Shown here piece by piece: positions 5,590-7,289 of a DNA stretch of 7,289 nucleotides; within the stretch, counting starts at the first letter, position 1; the number at the start of each line of letters is the position of its first letter. Position numbers and translations under genes: made by a program. A model generated the notes under the pieces. The model was not told the origin of the DNA. It made no database searches and saw nothing but the letters and a program-made list of their open reading frames with translations. The stretch lies in contig DHPL01000065.1 in NCBI GenBank assembly GCA_002407905.1, positions 14,746-22,034 on the forward strand. Reading direction: 5' to 3'. Source of the stretch: Anaerolineaceae bacterium UBA5365 (GTDB lineage: Bacteria > Chloroflexota > Anaerolineae > Anaerolineales > Anaerolineaceae).

Positions 5590-5770
5590 CCTGGGCTCTT
5601 GGATGATGATTTGGGTTTTCCCGGCCGATGTTCGGTGAGCAGCATGAAGAATCAAATACCCGCGGGGTAGGGGATGATCGAACAACGTGAGGTCATCCCG
5701 CAAGATTGGATGGGTTTGTGTGCCGGCGGTGAGATGCGGTAGAGCCTCCCTGCGGTCGTCTCTCCCCTAC
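5590..5770. repeat. D module, copy 3 (181 bp)
   Basis: Starts CCTGGGCTCTTGGATGATGA and ends with a B element at 5739-5770. Same length as the tandem pair at 4901-5262, but dispersed from it by a C-E-AB block. It closes the mosaic. Confidence 0.9.
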
Positions 5771-5819
5771 CCTACAATCTCGTATGTACTGCCGGAATCC
5801 GGTGCAGAAACTCATTCTT

Positions 5820-5846
5820 GGGGTCGACACAAGATTCGACCCCTAC
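5820..5846 (-). repeat. Inverted A hairpin copy with compensatory base pair
   Basis: Read on the minus strand this is GTAG followed by GGGTCGA, ATCTTGTG and TCGACCC, the A element in opposite orientation to the mosaic. The stem is perfect over 8 bp (GGGGTCGA/TCGACCCC). The C-G pair of other copies is T-A here, so both arms changed together. A degenerate fragment (GTTCGGAACGTGTCGACCC) follows at 5885-5903. The rest of 5771-5903 shows nothing else that I can support. Confidence 0.75.
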
Positions 5847-5910
5847 ATCTGCATGACTGGAGGTTGATAGGGTAAAAGACATGAGTTCGGAACGTGTCGA
5901 CCCATACGTT

Positions 5911-5938
5911 CAACAAAAATCAGCCTTACGGCTGATTT
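5911..5938 (-). terminator. Intrinsic terminator of the rraA-like/rpiR operon
   Basis: On the minus strand AAATCAGCC, a GTAA tetraloop and GGCTGATTT form a perfect 9-bp stem, and the last bases run into TTTTTGTTG. It lies 31 bp past the TAA stop of the RpiR-family gene. Stem, short loop and T-run all fit an intrinsic terminator, though the stem base is AT-rich and shares the T-run. It would separate this operon from the repeat mosaic and the genes beyond. Confidence 0.82.
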
Positions 5939-5969
5939 CTATACGTTCAATAAACGCTAAACCCTCCGC

Positions 5970-6821
5970 TTACGGATATTGGTCGCGCTTCCAATCAAAC
6001 GACGGGATGGCCATGTCCGAGAGGTCCTTCAGCAGTGCCGGGCTGGTCTTGCCCATCACCTTCGCCAGCGAAGTGGACAGATAGTTCAAAATTGAAAGCG
6101 GGGCCACAAAACTGTTCTGGTAGCTCGCCCCCACCACCTGACAGGGGATGATCACATTCCCCGTAATGCCTTCCTGCATCGAAGTCACACTGGTGATCAG
6201 CACCACCGGCACCTGCTTGCTGCGCAGCCAATTAAGCATCGCCACCGTCAGCCGCGAGATGCGCGGAAAGGCAAAAGCCAGCACCACATCGTCCTTGGTG
6301 GCGCTTACGATCTCCTCCGGGTAAGCCCCGGCCAGGTTCGTGATCACCTGCACGTTGCGGCGCAATTGCCCCAGGCGGATGAAAGCATAATTAGCCAGCG
6401 CATAGGAAGTTCGCATGCCCACAATGTAGATCCGCTTGCCCTCCGCCAGGTAGCGCACCGCTTGGTCAAGATCGCTTTGCTTTTGGGCCTTAAGCGTCAG
6501 CTCCAGGTTTTGCATATCCACCTGGAAGGTTTCCGTGAGGGTCTTGCTCAGGCTGTGGTCTTCCAGTTCCGGAATTTCAGGCAGGGATTTCTTGAGCAGG
6601 ATATCCCGGATATCCCCCTGCATATCACTGTAGCCTTCATAGCCCAGCTGCCGGGCAAAGCGGATGATGGTGGTGGTACTCATGCCCACGGCATCGGCCG
6701 TTTCCTGCAGGGTGTTAAAAGCCGCTTCGTCCAGATGGTACAGGAAGAAACCTGCTGCGGTTTTGTGCGCCGGGCTGAATTTGCTGCTGTGCTCGTTAAG
6801 CCGCTGAAAGAATGAAGGCAT
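5970..6821 (-). CDS. RpiR-family transcriptional regulator (HTH plus SIS domain)
   Basis: A 283-residue DNA-binding regulator, of normal length for the family. Residues 1-75 form the RpiR-type helix-turn-helix domain; LQETADAVGMSTTTIIRFAR around 38-58 is the recognition unit. Residues about 128-256 form a sugar-isomerase (SIS) fold, starting RIYIVGMRTSYALANYAF and with LITSVTS near 208-214. SIS domains in this family bind phosphosugars as effectors. The usual SxSG loop is FAFPRISR here (about 183-190), resembling the FPRYS variant of one RpiR subgroup. The ATG at 6821 is preferred because GGGGAGG lies just upstream. A TTG at 6863 would add 14 residues but overlaps a palindrome and lacks a good ribosome site. 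It follows the RraA-like gene by 48 bp in the same direction, so it probably controls that operon, and perhaps itself through the palindrome. The specific effector is unknown. Confidence 0.93.
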   Translation of the reverse strand: MPSFFQRLNEHSSKFSPAHKTAAGFFLYHLDEAAFNTLQETADAVGMSTTTIIRFARQLGYEGYSDMQGDIRDILLKKSLPEIPELEDHSLSKTLTETFQVDMQNLELTLKAQKQSDLDQAVRYLAEGKRIYIVGMRTSYALANYAFIRLGQLRRNVQVITNLAGAYPEEIVSATKDDVVLAFAFPRISRLTVAMLNWLRSKQVPVVLITSVTSMQEGITGNVIIPCQVVGASYQNSFVAPLSILNYLSTSLAKVMGKTSPALLKDLSDMAIPSFDWKRDQYP

Positions 6822-6838
6822 ATCCTCCCCTGTCACCG

Positions 6839-6876
6839 ACTGATTTTGCCTGGTGTACACCAACTGATTTTACCTG
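6839..6876. promoter_or_regulatory. Candidate operator: 12-bp palindrome and 24-bp-period direct repeat
   Basis: TGGTGTACACCA at 6851-6862 is a perfect palindrome. It is flanked by a 14-bp direct repeat, ACTGATTTTGCCTG at 6839-6852 and ACTGATTTTACCTG at 6863-6876, with one mismatch and a 24-bp period. The site fills the gap between the RraA-like gene and the regulator start at 6821. RpiR-family proteins bind as dimers to palindromic sites, so autoregulation or an internal promoter is plausible. No -35/-10 pair is obvious. The right-hand repeat overlaps the upstream stop codon. Confidence 0.5.
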
Positions 6877-7289
6877 CGTCCCTTCTCACGGTATTGCTTG
6901 ATGTATCCGGGAACATCGGCCGCCAGCAAGGGGTCCACATCGGTCAGCAGGAACTCGCCTTTGGCAAAGCGTTCGCGCATCACTACTTCGCGGGCCTCGG
7001 CGGCCTCGGCCTGCTCCAGCAGTTCCATGTAGTTGGGGTTATTGATCGAGATCACCCCATCGGCATTGCCCAAAATAAGGTCCCCGGGGTTCACCGGAAT
7101 GCCGCCGCACTGGATGGGGATGTCGTACTCGCCGCTCACGCCCCAAACATTGGTGGTCATCACCGAAATTCCCGTGGCAAAAACGGGGAAGCCCATCTCC
7201 ACAATGGCCAGACTATCCGTTACCATGCCATCCACCACAAAACCGGCCATTTTGCGCGCGGCAGCGTTGCGCACCACCATCTCGCCCAC
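6870..7289 (-). CDS. RraA-family protein, C-terminal part (5' end outside the window)
   Basis: The last 139-140 residues of a protein of the RraA / 4-hydroxy-4-methyl-2-oxoglutarate (HMG) aldolase family, usually around 200-240 residues long. The GTG at the window edge is an internal codon, not a start. Family features visible in order are VGEMVVRNAAARKMAGFVVDG (fragment residues 1-21), GFPVFATG, IPIQCGGIPVNPGDLILGNADGVISI, and a helical tail with EAREVVMRERFAKGE. Class II HMG/CHA aldolases of this fold carry Arg-Asp in the DGxxRD motif, where Arg helps bind pyruvate and Asp the metal. Here the motif reads DGMVTD: Asp is kept but Arg is Thr at fragment residue 24. Aldolase activity is therefore doubtful. 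RraA-like proteins are also often misnamed demethylmenaquinone methyltransferases. Its position ahead of an RpiR regulator suggests a role in sugar-acid or keto-acid catabolism, which is inference. Confidence 0.85.
   Translation of the reverse strand: MGEMVVRNAAARKMAGFVVDGMVTDSLAIVEMGFPVFATGISVMTTNVWGVSGEYDIPIQCGGIPVNPGDLILGNADGVISINNPNYMELLEQAEAAEAREVVMRERFAKGEFLLTDVDPLLAADVPGYIKQYREKGRR

Larger units (their letters stand above)
4378..5770. repeat. Modular repeat mosaic (E-AB-C-E-AB-D-D-C-E-AB-D), no gene
   Basis: Nearly 1.4 kb is built from four module types in one orientation. The order is E 4378-4403, AB 4488-4571, C 4572-4684, E 4685-4710, AB 4817-4900, D 4901-5081, D 5082-5262, C 5263-5375, E 5376-5401, AB 5506-5589, D 5590-5770. 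Linkers of 84-106 bp after each E are themselves related, sharing CAATCCGGC and ACCC-AT phrases. Every AB and D ends with the same 32-bp B element, and C or D then follows with no gap. Copies of a type have identical length, so they spread by duplication rather than drift. There is no transposase, and the short open frames inside are repeat sequence. The family is unknown to me. Confidence 0.9.

Noticed and set aside
4378..5770. CRISPR array
   Set aside because: Repeats recur, but units are 26-181 bp and of several types, they abut with no unique spacers of constant length, and no cas gene is present.
4104..5969. tRNA, insertion sequence with transposase, or degraded gene in the long intergenic stretch
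   Set aside because: I found no cloverleaf, no transposase fragment in any frame, and no protein-like translation outside the repeats.
6366..6815. Plus-strand ORF of 149 codons opposite the RpiR gene
   Set aside because: Antisense shadow of a confidently identified regulator.
6821..6863. TTG start adding 14 residues to the RpiR protein
   Set aside because: The extension has no family similarity that I can see, lies on the 12-bp palindrome, and lacks a good Shine-Dalgarno; the ATG at 6821 has GGGGAGG directly upstream.

Overview
All protein genes in this window lie on the minus strand, so transcription runs from high to low coordinates. The content suggests a bacterium of the phylum Chloroflexota, class Anaerolineae or close to it. 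This is an inference from four things: a GC-rich S10 peptidase without a signal peptide, a secreted Cys-paired repeat protein ending in an LPLIRR tail like the LPL-type tails I associate with secreted proteins of that phylum, an RraA-like/RpiR pair, and long intergenic stretches filled with short GTAGGGG-bounded repeats. No rRNA, tRNA or transposase gene is visible, so the placement is tentative.

Layout in the direction of transcription. (1) 7289-6870: the C-terminal part of an RraA-family protein, cut by the window edge, followed after 48 bp by an RpiR-family regulator (6821-5970). The gap holds a perfect 12-bp palindrome and a 24-bp-period direct repeat, and a good intrinsic terminator follows the regulator. 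These two genes look like the end of a sugar or sugar-acid catabolic operon. (2) 5969-4104: almost 1.9 kb with no credible gene. Most of it is a head-to-tail mosaic of four repeat modules of fixed length (84, 113, 26 and 181 bp), many bounded by GTAGGG or CCCCTAC. (3) 4103-2697: a secreted 468-residue protein of unknown function with four Cys-x(6-8)-Cys pairs. Immediately downstream (2700-1973) is a decayed tandem paralog with no usable start, a TGA in place of a glycine codon, and a 3' end cut off where a repeat begins. (4) 1972-1530: a second, smaller repeat cluster. (5) 1501-38: a complete serine carboxypeptidase (family S10) with its own -10 box and Shine-Dalgarno, followed by a perfect 24-bp palindrome that is probably a terminator.

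The most unusual part is the modular repeat mosaic. Three AB modules are each exactly 84 bp and three D modules exactly 181 bp. Two D copies are in direct tandem, two C-E modules appear identical, and an outlying inverted A copy keeps its hairpin through a compensatory base-pair change. The same repeat family marks the break in the paralog. I cannot identify a known element family for it. I see no new defence or enzyme system with multiple genes in this window.
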